Of a stretch of 64,000 nt of DNA, positions 33,494-42,480 are shown piece after piece. The stretch covers positions 1,013,385-1,077,384 of the forward strand of contig NZ_CP069798.1 in assembly GCF_016894345.1 (NCBI RefSeq). The letters are read 5' to 3'. This stretch comes from Paralysiella testudinis (GTDB taxonomy: Bacteria; Pseudomonadota; Gammaproteobacteria; Burkholderiales; Neisseriaceae). A program made the translations under genes and the position numbers. Position 1 is the first letter of the stretch; each line of letters begins with the position of its first letter. The notes beneath the pieces were generated by a model that ran no database searches, had not been told where the DNA came from, and was given only the letters and a program-made list of their open reading frames with translations.

Positions 33494-35365
33494 TTAGGGT
33501 GCAGACAGGCCTGGCAGTGCCATGGGCACTATCCGGCTTACCCGCATCACGCCGCGCAGGGCGTTGGTGAGGACGATTTGCTCGGCGGTGGCGATTTGGC
33601 GGTAGTGCAAATGGCTTTCGCTGATGCGGCTGCAGCCGAGATGGGTTTGCGGGTCGGCAAGAATAGCTTGGCGCATCACGCCGTTGAGCAGTGGCAAGCT
33701 GGCGGCGGGGGTGTGCCAGTGGCCGTTGAGGCGCACAAACACATTGCTGCGCCCGCCTTCGAGCAGGTGGCCGTGGTGGTCGAACAGCAGGGTGTCGAAG
33801 GCATGGTGGGCGGCGGCGTGTTGCCAAGCGGCATCGTAGGCGGCGCGATGGCTGGTTTTGTAGCGGCTTAAAAAATCGGCACGGATGCGGTTGTGCGGGT
33901 GCAGCAACACGGCAAGGGTGCTTGGCAGCGGCTCGAGCGGGGCGTGTTGTTGCTGCCAGTGGCCGTTGGGCTGAAGCTGCACTTTGAGGCGGAAACGGCC
34001 TTGTGCGGGCACGGTGGCGATGGCTTGGGTGAGCAGTTGGGCGATGTGCTCGGCGCTGGCATCAAAATGCAGTTCGTGGGCGGCGCGGCTGAGGCGCTGT
34101 TGATGCAGCGGCAGCAGCGGGCAATGGCCGTGTTCAATGGCCAGCGTTTCAATTAGCTCGAATTGGGGCGGCAGGCCGGTGAGGAAGCCGCTTTTCCATT
34201 GGCATTCTTCGTATTCGGCTTGCGGCTGGCTGTCGATAACGATGCCGGAGCCCACGCCCATGCTGCCGTGGTAATGCTGTTGCTCGTGTTGGTGTGCTTG
34301 CAGTTGCAGGGTGCGGATCACCACATTGAGGCTGCCTGAAAAGCCCAAGCCGCTGCGGCAGGGGGCGATGTGGCCGATGCTGCCGGTGTAAAGCCCGCGC
34401 GGGCTGGCTTCCAGCGCTTGGATAATCTGCATGCTCATGCGTTTGGGTGCGCCGGTAATCGAGCCGCAAGGGAAGGTGGCGCGCAGGATGTCGGCCATGC
34501 CGGTGTTGGGGCGGGCTTGGGCGGTAACGGTGCTGGTCATCTGCCACACGCTGCCAAAGGCGGTAACATCAAAGGCGTGCGGCACTTGCACTTGGCCGGT
34601 TTGGGCGATGCGGCCCAGGTCGTTGCGCAGCAAGTCGACAATCATCACGTTTTCGGCGCGGTTTTTGCTGTCGTGGCGCAAGGCTTCGGCGCGGGCTTCG
34701 TCGTGGCCGTCGTGCAGGATGGGGGCGGTGCCTTTCATCGGCCGGGTGTGGATTTGGCCGCCGGCGTCTATTTGCAAAAACAGCTCCGGCGACAGGCATA
34801 AGGTCCACAACGGCGGCTGTGTGTCGTTTTGCGGCAGGCAGGCCAGCGCGGCGTAAGGCACCGGCTGGCGTGCGCGCAGGCGGCGGTAGAGGGCGGCGGG
34901 GTGGCCGTAGGCATCGAAATGCCAACGGGTGGTGTAGTTGATTTGGTAGGTGTCGCCGCGGCGGATGGCTTGGTGGATGGTGTCGATGGCAGCCAGATAA
35001 TCGCGGTGATTGGTGTCGCTGCGGGTGTGGGCGATGCCGGCGGGTTGATCCGAGCCTTGCTGCGCCAGCCAGTGCTCGGTTTGGGCGCTGTTGAGCACGC
35101 TTTGGCGGGCAAACCAGAAAATGCTTAAATGGGTGTTGGCGGTATCCGCTGTGTTTTCAGGCAGCCTGTGTAGGGCGCTGCCGAATTCATAGGGCAGCCA
35201 CAACACGGCATGCCAGCCTTGCTGCCAGCCGTGGTGTAGTTGTGCATCGAGTTGCTCCAGCGCGGTGGGCAGCAGCCGGGTGGCTGCCTGAAAGTGGGTA
35301 AACAGGCGGGCGTGGTTGCCGGTGGCGTTGTCCAGCAGCACGAAGTAATCGTTGGGTGTATGCAT
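33494..35365 (-). CDS. pabBC: Fused aminodeoxychorismate synthase component I / 4-amino-4-deoxychorismate lyase
   Basis: Bifunctional 623-residue folate-pathway enzyme. Residues about 1-390 are the chorismate-binding PabB part: YQINYTTRWHF, RPMKGTAP (the PIKGT-type Lys that marks PabB over TrpE), DLLRNDLGR, FPCGSITGAPK and SGIVIDSQPQAEYEEC. Residues about 400-623 are the class IV PLP fold of PabC, with the PLP Lys in SRYKTSHR, then LLEGGRSNVFV. The fusion makes p-aminobenzoate from chorismate with a separate glutamine amidotransferase (PabA), which is not in the window. Such fusions are known in Neisseria. Confidence 0.93.
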   Translation of the reverse strand: MHTPNDYFVLLDNATGNHARLFTHFQAATRLLPTALEQLDAQLHHGWQQGWHAVLWLPYEFGSALHRLPENTADTANTHLSIFWFARQSVLNSAQTEHWLAQQGSDQPAGIAHTRSDTNHRDYLAAIDTIHQAIRRGDTYQINYTTRWHFDAYGHPAALYRRLRARQPVPYAALACLPQNDTQPPLWTLCLSPELFLQIDAGGQIHTRPMKGTAPILHDGHDEARAEALRHDSKNRAENVMIVDLLRNDLGRIAQTGQVQVPHAFDVTAFGSVWQMTSTVTAQARPNTGMADILRATFPCGSITGAPKRMSMQIIQALEASPRGLYTGSIGHIAPCRSGLGFSGSLNVVIRTLQLQAHQHEQQHYHGSMGVGSGIVIDSQPQAEYEECQWKSGFLTGLPPQFELIETLAIEHGHCPLLPLHQQRLSRAAHELHFDASAEHIAQLLTQAIATVPAQGRFRLKVQLQPNGHWQQQHAPLEPLPSTLAVLLHPHNRIRADFLSRYKTSHRAAYDAAWQHAAAHHAFDTLLFDHHGHLLEGGRSNVFVRLNGHWHTPAASLPLLNGVMRQAILADPQTHLGCSRISESHLHYRQIATAEQIVLTNALRGVMRVSRIVPMALPGLSAP

Positions 35366-35389
35366 TATTGTGTGTGCCGGACGCAGCCT

Positions 35390-35788
35390 TTAGCAAGCAG
35401 TGCCGTCTTCGGCCTGTGGGCGGATGTCGGCCTCGCGGGTGAGGGCGCGGGCGCGGATTTCTTCGTCGCTTAAGGGTTGTTGTGCGTAGGTGAGCACGTC
35501 GTCTACCGAGTTTTCAATCACCAATTCGCGCTCTTCGGCTTCCATTTCGTCGGCGCTGGTGGGGGCGTGGCAAGCCGATAGGCTTTCGGTGTTGACGGTA
35601 ACTTGTGGCCGGATTGTGTCTTGCGGCGGCAAGGGGGTGGCCGGGGCGTCTTGCTGCTCGGCCACGGCGGCTTGGCGGGTGAGATAATCGTCGCAGCGGT
35701 CGTCTTGCACCAAGGCGCGTTCTTCGGCTTCCATTTGGGTGGCGGGGGTGAGATCGCAGGTATCGTTTTGGGGGTGTTTGGGGTTCAT
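35390..35788 (-). CDS. Acidic hypothetical protein with two internal repeats
   Basis: Unrecognised 132-residue protein, strongly acidic, without signal peptide or membrane helix. It contains a duplicated unit: MEAEERALVQDDRCDDYLT (about residues 19-37) and MEAEERELVIENSVDDVLT (about 82-100). Each unit is followed by a Gln/Ala/Pro-rich linker. A third, weaker echo may be SDEEIRARALTREADI. AAGGAGC lies upstream of the ATG. It is 24 bp upstream of pabBC on the same strand and downstream of a Correia-like element. Function unknown. Confidence 0.7.
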   Translation of the reverse strand: MNPKHPQNDTCDLTPATQMEAEERALVQDDRCDDYLTRQAAVAEQQDAPATPLPPQDTIRPQVTVNTESLSACHAPTSADEMEAEERELVIENSVDDVLTYAQQPLSDEEIRARALTREADIRPQAEDGTAC

Positions 35789-35807
35789 GCTGTGCTCCTT
35801 AAAGTAA

Positions 35808-35908
35808 TACCAATCCTAAAAAACAACCTAACTGCGTTGGCTCGCCTTGCCGTATATTTATACTGTCTGCGGCTCGCCGCCTTGTTATCTTATTTTTTAG
35901 AATTGGTA
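35808..35908. mobile_element. Correia-like miniature element, copy D (101 bp)
   Basis: TACCAATCCTAAAAAACAACC to TATCTTATTTTTTAGAATTGGTA, same length and orientation as copy A. Core ACTGCGTTGGCTCGCCTTGCC, TACTGTCTGCGGCTCGCCGCC. Lies 19 bp upstream of the 132-residue protein's start, between it and amiC. Confidence 0.8.
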
Positions 35909-35959
35909 TAAGTACAGGATGGTGGGCTTCAGGCTGCCTGAAAGCTTGGCGGGGTGAAA

Positions 35960-37264
35960 TCAACGCCGCGCCAATACGGCGGTGGCCAGATAGCTTTGCA
36001 CGCCGCTGGCAATGGCACCGGCCGCCTGCTGGCGGAAACGGCTGCTGGCCAGCATTTTTTCTTCGGTGGGGTTGGACAAAAAGGCGGTTTCCACCAAAAT
36101 CGACGGGATGTCGGGTGCGCGCAATACGGCAAAGTTGGCTTGGTCGACATGGCCTTTGTGCAGTTTGTTTAGCTTGCCCAGCTCGGTTAACACGCCGCGC
36201 CCGAGTTTGAGGCTGTCGTTGATGGTGGCGGTTTGGGTGAGGTCGAACAAGGTGTTGTTGACATTTTTGTCGGCCGAATAACGCACGCCACCGATTAAGT
36301 CGGCATCGTTTTGGGTTTGCGCCAAAAAGCGGGCGGCGGCGCTGGTGGCGCCTTTGGGGCTGAGCGCATACACGCCGGTGCCGCGCGCGCTGGGGTTGGT
36401 GAAGGCGTCGGCGTGGATGGAAACAAACACATCAGCTTTCAGGCTGCGTGCCTTGGCCACACGCACGCCTAGCGGAATAAACACGTCTTCGTTGCGGGTC
36501 ATGTGGGTTTGGAAGCCCATGGCGTCGAGCCGTTTTTTGGTTTCGCGCGCAATGGCCAATACCACGTCTTTTTCGCGCAGGCCGGACGGGCCGATGGCGC
36601 CGGGGTCTTCGCCGCCGTGGCCGGGGTCGAGCACGATAATCGGGCGGCGGTTGGGGCGCGTGGGCGTGGGGGTGCTGATGGTGGGTGTGGTGGTAGTGGG
36701 CGGCGTGGTGCGCACCGGCGGGGTTTGCACTTGGGCGCTGGCTTGGGTGGTGCCGTCGCTGTTTACCTTACCACGGCTGTAGTCTTGCAGCAGTGCCATT
36801 AAAGGGTCGTTTTGTTCTTGCGCCAGCGCCACGGAGGTGCTGGGGTATAAATCCACCACCAGCCGGTGTTTGAAATCGGCCACCGGGCGCAGGGTGAATA
36901 CCTGCGGGTTAACGCCGGTTTTTAAGTCCAGCACCACGCGGATGGTGTCGGCATTAAATTGGCCTACGCGCACGCTGGCGATATACGGATCCAGCGGCAG
37001 CACTTTTTGCGGCAGGGTTTGCAATACGCTGTTGAGGCTGGCGCCTTGAATGTCCACCACCAGCCGGTTGGGATTGGCCAGGGTGAATTGCTTGTATTGC
37101 AAAGCGCTGTCCGATTCCAAAGTCATGCGGGTGTAGGCTGTGGCCGGCCAAATACGCACTGCCACCATTTGGGCGGCAGCCCGGGCCCAAGCGGTGGGAC
37201 TGATGCTGAGCAAGAGGCTGCCTGAACAGGCGCCAAGCAAGGTTCTGCGGGTTATTTTTGCCAT
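35960..37264 (-). CDS. amiC: N-acetylmuramoyl-L-alanine amidase AmiC (AMIN + Amidase_3)
   Basis: Periplasmic zinc amidase that splits septal peptidoglycan so daughter cells separate. 434 residues: twin-arginine signal (ITRRTLLGACSGSLLLS), AMIN domain (about 35-150; VRIWPATAYTRMTLESD, RLVVDIQGA) and a Thr/Pro-rich linker (about 175-205). The Amidase_3 domain follows: VLDPGHGGEDPGAIGPSG with zinc His and Glu, SIHADAFTN, and the catalytic Glu in ILVETAFLSNPTEE. Overlaps tsaE by 13 bp, implying coupled translation. Confidence 0.95.
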   Translation of the reverse strand: MAKITRRTLLGACSGSLLLSISPTAWARAAAQMVAVRIWPATAYTRMTLESDSALQYKQFTLANPNRLVVDIQGASLNSVLQTLPQKVLPLDPYIASVRVGQFNADTIRVVLDLKTGVNPQVFTLRPVADFKHRLVVDLYPSTSVALAQEQNDPLMALLQDYSRGKVNSDGTTQASAQVQTPPVRTTPPTTTTPTISTPTPTRPNRRPIIVLDPGHGGEDPGAIGPSGLREKDVVLAIARETKKRLDAMGFQTHMTRNEDVFIPLGVRVAKARSLKADVFVSIHADAFTNPSARGTGVYALSPKGATSAAARFLAQTQNDADLIGGVRYSADKNVNNTLFDLTQTATINDSLKLGRGVLTELGKLNKLHKGHVDQANFAVLRAPDIPSILVETAFLSNPTEEKMLASSRFRQQAAGAIASGVQSYLATAVLARR

Positions 37265-37743
37265 ATGCTTAAATCAAGAGGGTGCAAACACGCGGCGGCG
37301 TGTGCGCTGTGGGCGGAAAGGGTGAGTTGGCGGCCGGGCTCGGCATGGCTTAAAGCCAGCCGTAAATCGGCGGCGGGCACATGGCTGCCGCCTTGTTGCG
37401 GCCATTCAATCAGACAAACGGCTTCGGGGTGGAACAGCTCGTCTAAGCCTGCGTCAACCCATTCGTCGGGATGGGTGAAGCGGTAGAGGTCGAAATGGTT
37501 GATTTCCATGCTGTTATTTGGCGGGCGGTAGCTTTCCACCAGCGCATAGGTGGGGCTTTTTACTGCGCCGTGGTGTCCCAAGCCGCGCAAAAGGCCGCGC
37601 ACCAGCGTGGTTTTGCCGGCGCCCAAATCACCTTCCAGCCACACCACCAACGGCGCGGCCAAGTGGGCGGCCAAGGCTTGCCCCAAATTCAAGGTGGCGG
37701 CTTCATCGGCCAAAAAACAATCGTATTGTGCAACAACAGCCAT
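37252..37743 (-). CDS. tsaE: tRNA threonylcarbamoyladenosine biosynthesis ATPase TsaE
   Basis: 163-residue P-loop ATPase needed with TsaB and TsaD to make t6A37 in ANN-decoding tRNAs. Walker A GDLGAGKTTLVRGLLRGLGH (about 38-57), then VKSPTYALVESY, the HFDLYR block and CLIEWPQQG. The tsaE-amiC neighbourhood is widely conserved. Length is slightly above the usual about 150 because of a C-terminal tail. Confidence 0.93.
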   Translation of the reverse strand: MAVVAQYDCFLADEAATLNLGQALAAHLAAPLVVWLEGDLGAGKTTLVRGLLRGLGHHGAVKSPTYALVESYRPPNNSMEINHFDLYRFTHPDEWVDAGLDELFHPEAVCLIEWPQQGGSHVPAADLRLALSHAEPGRQLTLSAHSAHAAACLHPLDLSIWQK

Positions 37744-37944
37744 GGCAAACCATCAAAATGCTTGATAATGTGTAAATTATGCGTGAATCAACACGAAATA
37801 GAAACCCCTGCGGCGGCTTTAGCGGCGTGCCGGCGGGCGGTTTTTGCAGTTCTTAACATGCATGGCCGCCCCGTGTCCGGGTTTTGATGGTGGTACAATA
37901 CGCGTTTTCAGGCAGCCTGAAGCAAGGTTGGGGATACAGCAGGC

Positions 37945-38754
37945 ATGAGCAGGGTACAACACAGGCCGATTGGCGTTTTCGATTCCGGCGTGGGCGGTTT
38001 AACCGTGGTGCGCGCGCTGATGGAGCGGCTGCCCAATGAAGACATCGTTTACTTTGGCGACACCGCCCGCGTGCCCTACGGGGTGAAATCGCGCAACACC
38101 ATCGAAACCTTCAGCGCCCAGATTGTTGATTTTTTGATGCAGCACGATGTAAAAGCGCTGGTGATTGCCTGTAACACCATTGCGGCGGTGGCCGGGCAGC
38201 GGGTGCGGCAAATGGCCGGTGCCATGCCGGTGCTTGACGTGATTGCCGCCGGTGCCGAAGCAGCATTGCAAACCAGCCGCAACGGCCACATCGGCATTAT
38301 CGCCACCAGCACCACCGTAAACAGCAATGCCTATGCCCGCGCCATCCACCGCCACAACCCGGCGGCCAGGGTGTTGTCGCAAGCCTGTCCTTTATTGGTG
38401 CCGCTGGTGGAAGAAGGCTGGCTGGATCACGAAGTAACCCGCTTAACCGCACGCGAATACCTCAAGCCCCTGCTGGCCGAAGACATCGACACCTTGGTGC
38501 TGGGCTGCACCCACTACCCCTTGCTCAAGCCTTTATTGCGCCAAGAAGCGCCACAACTGGCGCTGGTAGACTCCGCCATCACCACCGCCCAAGCCACCGC
38601 CGCCGCTTTGCAGGCGGCCGATTTGCTCAACCCTAATGCCAACGGTGCCGATTACCGCTTTTATGTGAGCGACATTCCGCTGCGTTTCCAAACCATCGGC
38701 GAGCGCTTTTTGGGGCGCAGTTTGGAGCAGTTGGAGATGGTGTCGCTGGGTTAA
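37945..38754 (+). CDS. murI: Glutamate racemase
   Basis: Cofactor-independent racemase supplying D-glutamate for peptidoglycan. 269 residues with IGVFDSGVGGLTVVRAL, YFGDTARVPYG, catalytic Cys in VIACNTIAAVAG (about 75-86) and the second Cys in LVLGCTHYPLL (about 185-195). Divergent from tsaE. An uptake-sequence palindrome (about 37,907-37,921) lies in the leader region. Confidence 0.96.
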   Translation: MSRVQHRPIGVFDSGVGGLTVVRALMERLPNEDIVYFGDTARVPYGVKSRNTIETFSAQIVDFLMQHDVKALVIACNTIAAVAGQRVRQMAGAMPVLDVIAAGAEAALQTSRNGHIGIIATSTTVNSNAYARAIHRHNPAARVLSQACPLLVPLVEEGWLDHEVTRLTAREYLKPLLAEDIDTLVLGCTHYPLLKPLLRQEAPQLALVDSAITTAQATAAALQAADLLNPNANGADYRFYVSDIPLRFQTIGERFLGRSLEQLEMVSLG

Positions 38755-38772
38755 GCCATACACAAGTTATTT

Positions 38773-39402
38773 ATGAAAAACATTGTTATTTTAATTTCTG
38801 GTCGTGGCAGCAATATGCAGGCATTGGTGCAGGCCGCCATTCCCGGTGCGCAGGTAGCGGCGGTTATCAGCAATCGCGCCGATGCCGCCGGTTTGGCGTG
38901 GGCGGCAGCGCAAGGCTTGGCCACCGCCAGCTTGAGCCACCGCGATTACCCCAGCCGCGAAGATTACGACGCCGCCTTAATGGCGTTGATCGACACTTAC
39001 GCGCCCGATTTGGTGGTGTTGGCCGGGTTTATGCGCATCCTCACGCCTGCGTTTTGCCGCCATTATCAGGGGCGTTTAATCAATATTCACCCGTCTTTAT
39101 TGCCCGCGTTTACCGGGCTGGACACGCACCAACGCGCGCTGGAAGCGGGCTGCCGCGTGGCCGGCTGTACCGTGCATTTTGTAACGCCGGAGCTGGATTG
39201 CGGCCCGGTGATTGTGCAAGGCGCGGTGCCGGTGTTGGATCATGACACCGCCGCCACGCTGGCCGAACGCGTCTTGGCGGTGGAGCATCAAGTATTGCCG
39301 CAGGCGGTGGCCGATTTTGTTTCAGGCAGCCTCAGTATTCGCGGCAACCGCGTTTACCGTGTTGAAAATACCGTTGACGCAACAGCACAACTTATTATTT
39401 AG
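38773..39402 (+). CDS. purN: Phosphoribosylglycinamide formyltransferase
   Basis: Third step of purine synthesis: transfers formyl from 10-formyl-THF to GAR. 209 residues with ISGRGSNMQAL (phosphate loop), VLAGFMRILTP, and the catalytic block LINIHPSLLPAFTGLDTH containing His, preceded by the RMR/PDL pocket. It also has VTPELDCGPVIVQGAV with the catalytic Asp. 18 bp after murI; an uptake sequence is embedded in frame near the C-terminus (FQAASV/SGSL region). Confidence 0.95.
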   Translation: MKNIVILISGRGSNMQALVQAAIPGAQVAAVISNRADAAGLAWAAAQGLATASLSHRDYPSREDYDAALMALIDTYAPDLVVLAGFMRILTPAFCRHYQGRLINIHPSLLPAFTGLDTHQRALEAGCRVAGCTVHFVTPELDCGPVIVQGAVPVLDHDTAATLAERVLAVEHQVLPQAVADFVSGSLSIRGNRVYRVENTVDATAQLII

Positions 39403-39415
39403 AAAGGATATCAGT

Positions 39416-40105
39416 ATGACTGCACTGTCTTTGGTTTCCCGTTTCGCGCCTTTGCCGCTGGCCTTGCTTTTGGCCGCACCTTTGGCACAGGCTGCCGACT
39501 TTCCCGCCAGCGCCGAATTGCAATATGTCGGCCCCTACGGCGTGCCCGCCACCATGACGTTTAACCGCAGCGGCAGCAATTACAAAGTGGTGGCCAGCAT
39601 CAACGTGCCCATGTACCAGATGCGTTTTGAGTCTTCAGGCAGCATCAACGGCAATACCTTGCAACCGGCGGTTTACACCGACACCCGCAAAGGTAAACCT
39701 TATGCACAAGCGCGCTTTTCCGGCAGCAGCGTGCGCTACGGCAAGGCCGGGGAAACCGCGCAAACCGCTGCGGTAAAAGGCCCCACCTTCGATTTGTTTA
39801 CCTTGGCCTGGCAATTGGCCATGAACGAAGGCAAACTGCCCACCGGTTTGCAGATTACCAACGGCAAGCGGCTGTATCCGGTGTCGGGCATTCGCAGTTT
39901 GGGTGCCGCTAAATACCGTGTTAGCGGCGGCGACACCACCATCAACCGCTACCGTGTGCAGCGCGGCGGCGACACCATCGACTACGCGTTTGCGCCCGAA
40001 TTTCACAATATCCCCGCCCAAATCACCTATGTGGATGACGGCAAAACCTACACCTTGAAGCTCAAAAGCATCAAAATCAATGGCAAGGCCGTGCAACCCA
40101 AATGA
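39416..40105 (+). CDS. DUF3108 domain periplasmic protein
   Basis: 229-residue secreted protein. Signal peptide APLPLALLLAAPLAQAADF; the mature part is beta-rich (ELQYVGPYGVPATMTFNRSGSNYKVVAS, RFESSGSINGNTLQP, TYVDDGKTYTLKLKSIKING) and matches DUF3108, function unknown. AGAAAGGA precedes ATG 39416. TGA overlaps the start of rsmB (ATGA), so the two are coupled. The frame upstream of 39416 overlaps purN and is not real. Confidence 0.85.
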   Translation: MTALSLVSRFAPLPLALLLAAPLAQAADFPASAELQYVGPYGVPATMTFNRSGSNYKVVASINVPMYQMRFESSGSINGNTLQPAVYTDTRKGKPYAQARFSGSSVRYGKAGETAQTAAVKGPTFDLFTLAWQLAMNEGKLPTGLQITNGKRLYPVSGIRSLGAAKYRVSGGDTTINRYRVQRGGDTIDYAFAPEFHNIPAQITYVDDGKTYTLKLKSIKINGKAVQPK

Positions 40106-41364
40106 TGAACCCAATGCAGCTTAAACACACCGCCGCCGTTTTGGCCGATGTGCTTACTTTCAGGCAGCCTGCTGATGCGGTGGTGTCGGCGTATTTCCGC
40201 CGCGAGCGTAAACTGGGGCGGCAAGACCGCCATGAAATTGCCGAAACCGTGTTTGCCGCCGTGCGCCACGGCCAGAAAATCAGCGCCGTGTTGCCCAAGC
40301 CGCACACCCAGCCGCGCCGCGCCGCCTTAGTGGCACTGGTGTTGGGGCGCAGTGTGAATCTCAGCGCCTTGGCCGATGTGGCCGATGAAGACGACATGGC
40401 TTTTTTGGCAGAGGTGAAAGCCCGCAAAAGTGAATTTTCAGACAGCCTAAACACCGCGGCCGAGCTGCCGCAATGGCTGATTGACACCATGCGCGCCGAC
40501 GGCTTTGATGACGACGCCGTGCTGGCATTTGGCCGTAGCGTGGTGCAGGGCGCACCGCTGGATGTGCGCGTGAACACCCTTAAAGGCCGCCGCGACAAAG
40601 TACTGGCCGCCTTGCAAGCCGAAGGGCTGGCGTGCAGCCCCACACCGTATTCGCCGTGGGGCATCCGCTTTGCCGACAAACCCGCGCTCAACAAACACCC
40701 GCTGTTTCTGGACGGCACGCTGGAAGTGCAAGACGAAGGCAGCCAACTGCTGGCTTTGCTTACCGGTGTGAAGCGCGGGCAAATGGCAGTGGATTTCTGC
40801 GCCGGCGCCGGCGGCAAAACCTTGGCCATGGGCGCGATGATGCACGGCAGCGGCCGTTTGTATGCGCTGGATGTGGCCGAAAAACGGCTGGCCAATCTGA
40901 AGCCGCGCATGGTGCGTGCCGGGCTCACCAATATCCACCCACAGCGCATCGAAAGCGAGCACGATGCCCGCATTGGCAAATTAAGCGGCAAAGCCGATTG
41001 TGTGCTGGTGGACGCGCCGTGTTCCGGCCTTGGCACCTTGCGCCGCAACCCCGATTTGAAATACCGTCAAAGCGCCGATAGCGTGGCCGCTTTGCGCGCG
41101 CAGCAGCACAGCATCTTGCAGGCTGCCGCCCGTTTGGTGCAGCCGCAAGGGCGGCTGGTGTATGCCACTTGCAGCATTCTGCCGCAAGAAAACGAAGCGC
41201 AGATTGAGCGCTTTTTGGCCGAAAACCCCGGCTGGCAGCCGCGCGATTGCCGCCTAATCCTTGCGGATAATAAAATAGACCTCAATACCGGCGTATACTT
41301 GCGCCTGAACACCGCCGCGCACGGCAGCGACGGCTTTTTTGCTGCCGTATTGGAGCGCAGTTGA
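40102..41364 (+). CDS. rsmB: RsmB/NOP-family rRNA m5C methyltransferase
   Basis: SAM-dependent methyltransferase, 420 residues. It has an NusB-like N-terminal region (AVLADVLTFRQPADAVVSAYFR, containing an in-frame uptake sequence near 40,160). The catalytic domain shows VNTLKGRRDKVLAALQ, SAM motif VDFCAGAGGKTLAMGAMM, the first Cys in VLVDAPCSGLGTLRRNPDLK and the catalytic Cys in VYATCSILPQENE. E. coli RsmB modifies C967 of 16S rRNA; exact target here is inferred from family. Confidence 0.88.
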   Translation: MMNPMQLKHTAAVLADVLTFRQPADAVVSAYFRRERKLGRQDRHEIAETVFAAVRHGQKISAVLPKPHTQPRRAALVALVLGRSVNLSALADVADEDDMAFLAEVKARKSEFSDSLNTAAELPQWLIDTMRADGFDDDAVLAFGRSVVQGAPLDVRVNTLKGRRDKVLAALQAEGLACSPTPYSPWGIRFADKPALNKHPLFLDGTLEVQDEGSQLLALLTGVKRGQMAVDFCAGAGGKTLAMGAMMHGSGRLYALDVAEKRLANLKPRMVRAGLTNIHPQRIESEHDARIGKLSGKADCVLVDAPCSGLGTLRRNPDLKYRQSADSVAALRAQQHSILQAAARLVQPQGRLVYATCSILPQENEAQIERFLAENPGWQPRDCRLILADNKIDLNTGVYLRLNTAAHGSDGFFAAVLERS

Positions 41365-41522
41365 GGTGATTTGATTTAAGGTGGTGCATGGAATGCGCCT
41401 TGGCGTATCGGCAGAAAATACACACAGTGGCTAAGCATAAGCAGCTTGTTTTCAGGTAGCCTATCAATCCCATACCGTTTGTTTAAGCAATGGATTTATT
41501 TTAATTAAAAAAGGAAATCATC

Positions 41523-41831
41523 ATGAGTGCACAAGCACAAATCAAAGAAATCGTTAGCGCCAACCCGGTGGTGCTGTTTATGAAAGGCACCAAACAATTC
41601 CCGCAATGCGGCTTTTCCGCTCGCGCGGTGCAGATTTTGCAAGCCGTGGGCTGCCATGATTTTGTGACCGTGAATGTGCTGGAAGACGAAGCCATCCGCC
41701 AAGGCATCAAAGAATACGCCAATTGGCCCACCATTCCGCAGCTGTATGTGAAGGGCGAATTTTTGGGCGGCTCCGACATCATGATGGAAATGTTTGAAGC
41801 GGGCGAGTTGCAGGCAGCCTTGGCAGAATAA
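41523..41831 (+). CDS. grxD: Monothiol glutaredoxin, Grx4 type
   Basis: 102-residue monothiol glutaredoxin that carries and transfers [2Fe-2S] clusters. Motifs: VVLFMKGTKQFPQCGFSARAVQ with the CGFS active site, WPTIPQLYVKGEFLGGSDIM for GSH binding. AAAGGAAA precedes the ATG. Its stop is 4 bp from the next gene's start. Confidence 0.95.
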   Translation: MSAQAQIKEIVSANPVVLFMKGTKQFPQCGFSARAVQILQAVGCHDFVTVNVLEDEAIRQGIKEYANWPTIPQLYVKGEFLGGSDIMMEMFEAGELQAALAE

Positions 41832-41835
41832 GGCC

Positions 41836-42480
41836 ATGCGCTGGCTCAAAAAAGGGTGCCGCTGCTTGCTGGCACCGTTTTTTGTGCTGCTGGCTTATTT
41901 GGCCGCGGCGTTGGTGTTGGGGCTAATTCCCTCGCACACGCCCATACCCACGCCGACGGCGGCGGCCGATTATCCGGTGTATTTGGTCAGCAACGGTGTG
42001 CACATCAATTTGGTGTTGCCGCTATATAACGACATTGCCGATTGGCGCGACAGGCTGCCTGAAAGCGAGCCGGGCGATTGGGTGTATATCGGCTGGGGCA
42101 GCCGCGCGTTTTATACCCAAGTGCCCACCTGGGGCGATTTAACCGTGCCTTTGGCCGCCAAAGCTTTGTTGTGGGACGACAGCGTGCTGTTTGTACGCGG
42201 CGGTGCCGCCCCGTTGCCCGGCAGCGGGCAAGTGCGTAAAATCCGCCTCAATGCCGCGCAATACCGGCAATTGAATGCCGATATCCGCCGCCAATTTGCC
42301 GCCGCCACGCCCTTGCCGGATTACCCCCATTTTTATGCCGCCCGCGGTGCTTACCAGCCTTTGCAAACCTGCAACGAATGGGTGCGCCGCCGCTTACAGC
42401 CGCTGGGCGTTACCGTGCCTTTGTGGTCGCCGTTTGACCGGCCCTTGTTGTGGCACCTGCCACGCGAATACCAATCCTAA
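41836..42480 (+). CDS. DUF2459/TIGR02117 family protein
   Basis: 214-residue protein with one N-terminal membrane segment (CLLAPFFVLLAYLAAALVLGL). The TIGR02117 pattern follows: VYLVSNGVHINLVLPLYN, YIGWGSRAFYTQVPTW and TCNEWVRRRLQPLGVTVPLWSPFD. The putative Cys-dependent pocket suggests a hydrolase-like fold, but the function is unknown. The final residues YQS and the stop codon come from the left end of a Correia-like element (TACCAATCCTAA), so the native C-terminus may have been longer or different. Confidence 0.85.
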   Translation: MRWLKKGCRCLLAPFFVLLAYLAAALVLGLIPSHTPIPTPTAAADYPVYLVSNGVHINLVLPLYNDIADWRDRLPESEPGDWVYIGWGSRAFYTQVPTWGDLTVPLAAKALLWDDSVLFVRGGAAPLPGSGQVRKIRLNAAQYRQLNADIRRQFAAATPLPDYPHFYAARGAYQPLQTCNEWVRRRLQPLGVTVPLWSPFDRPLLWHLPREYQS

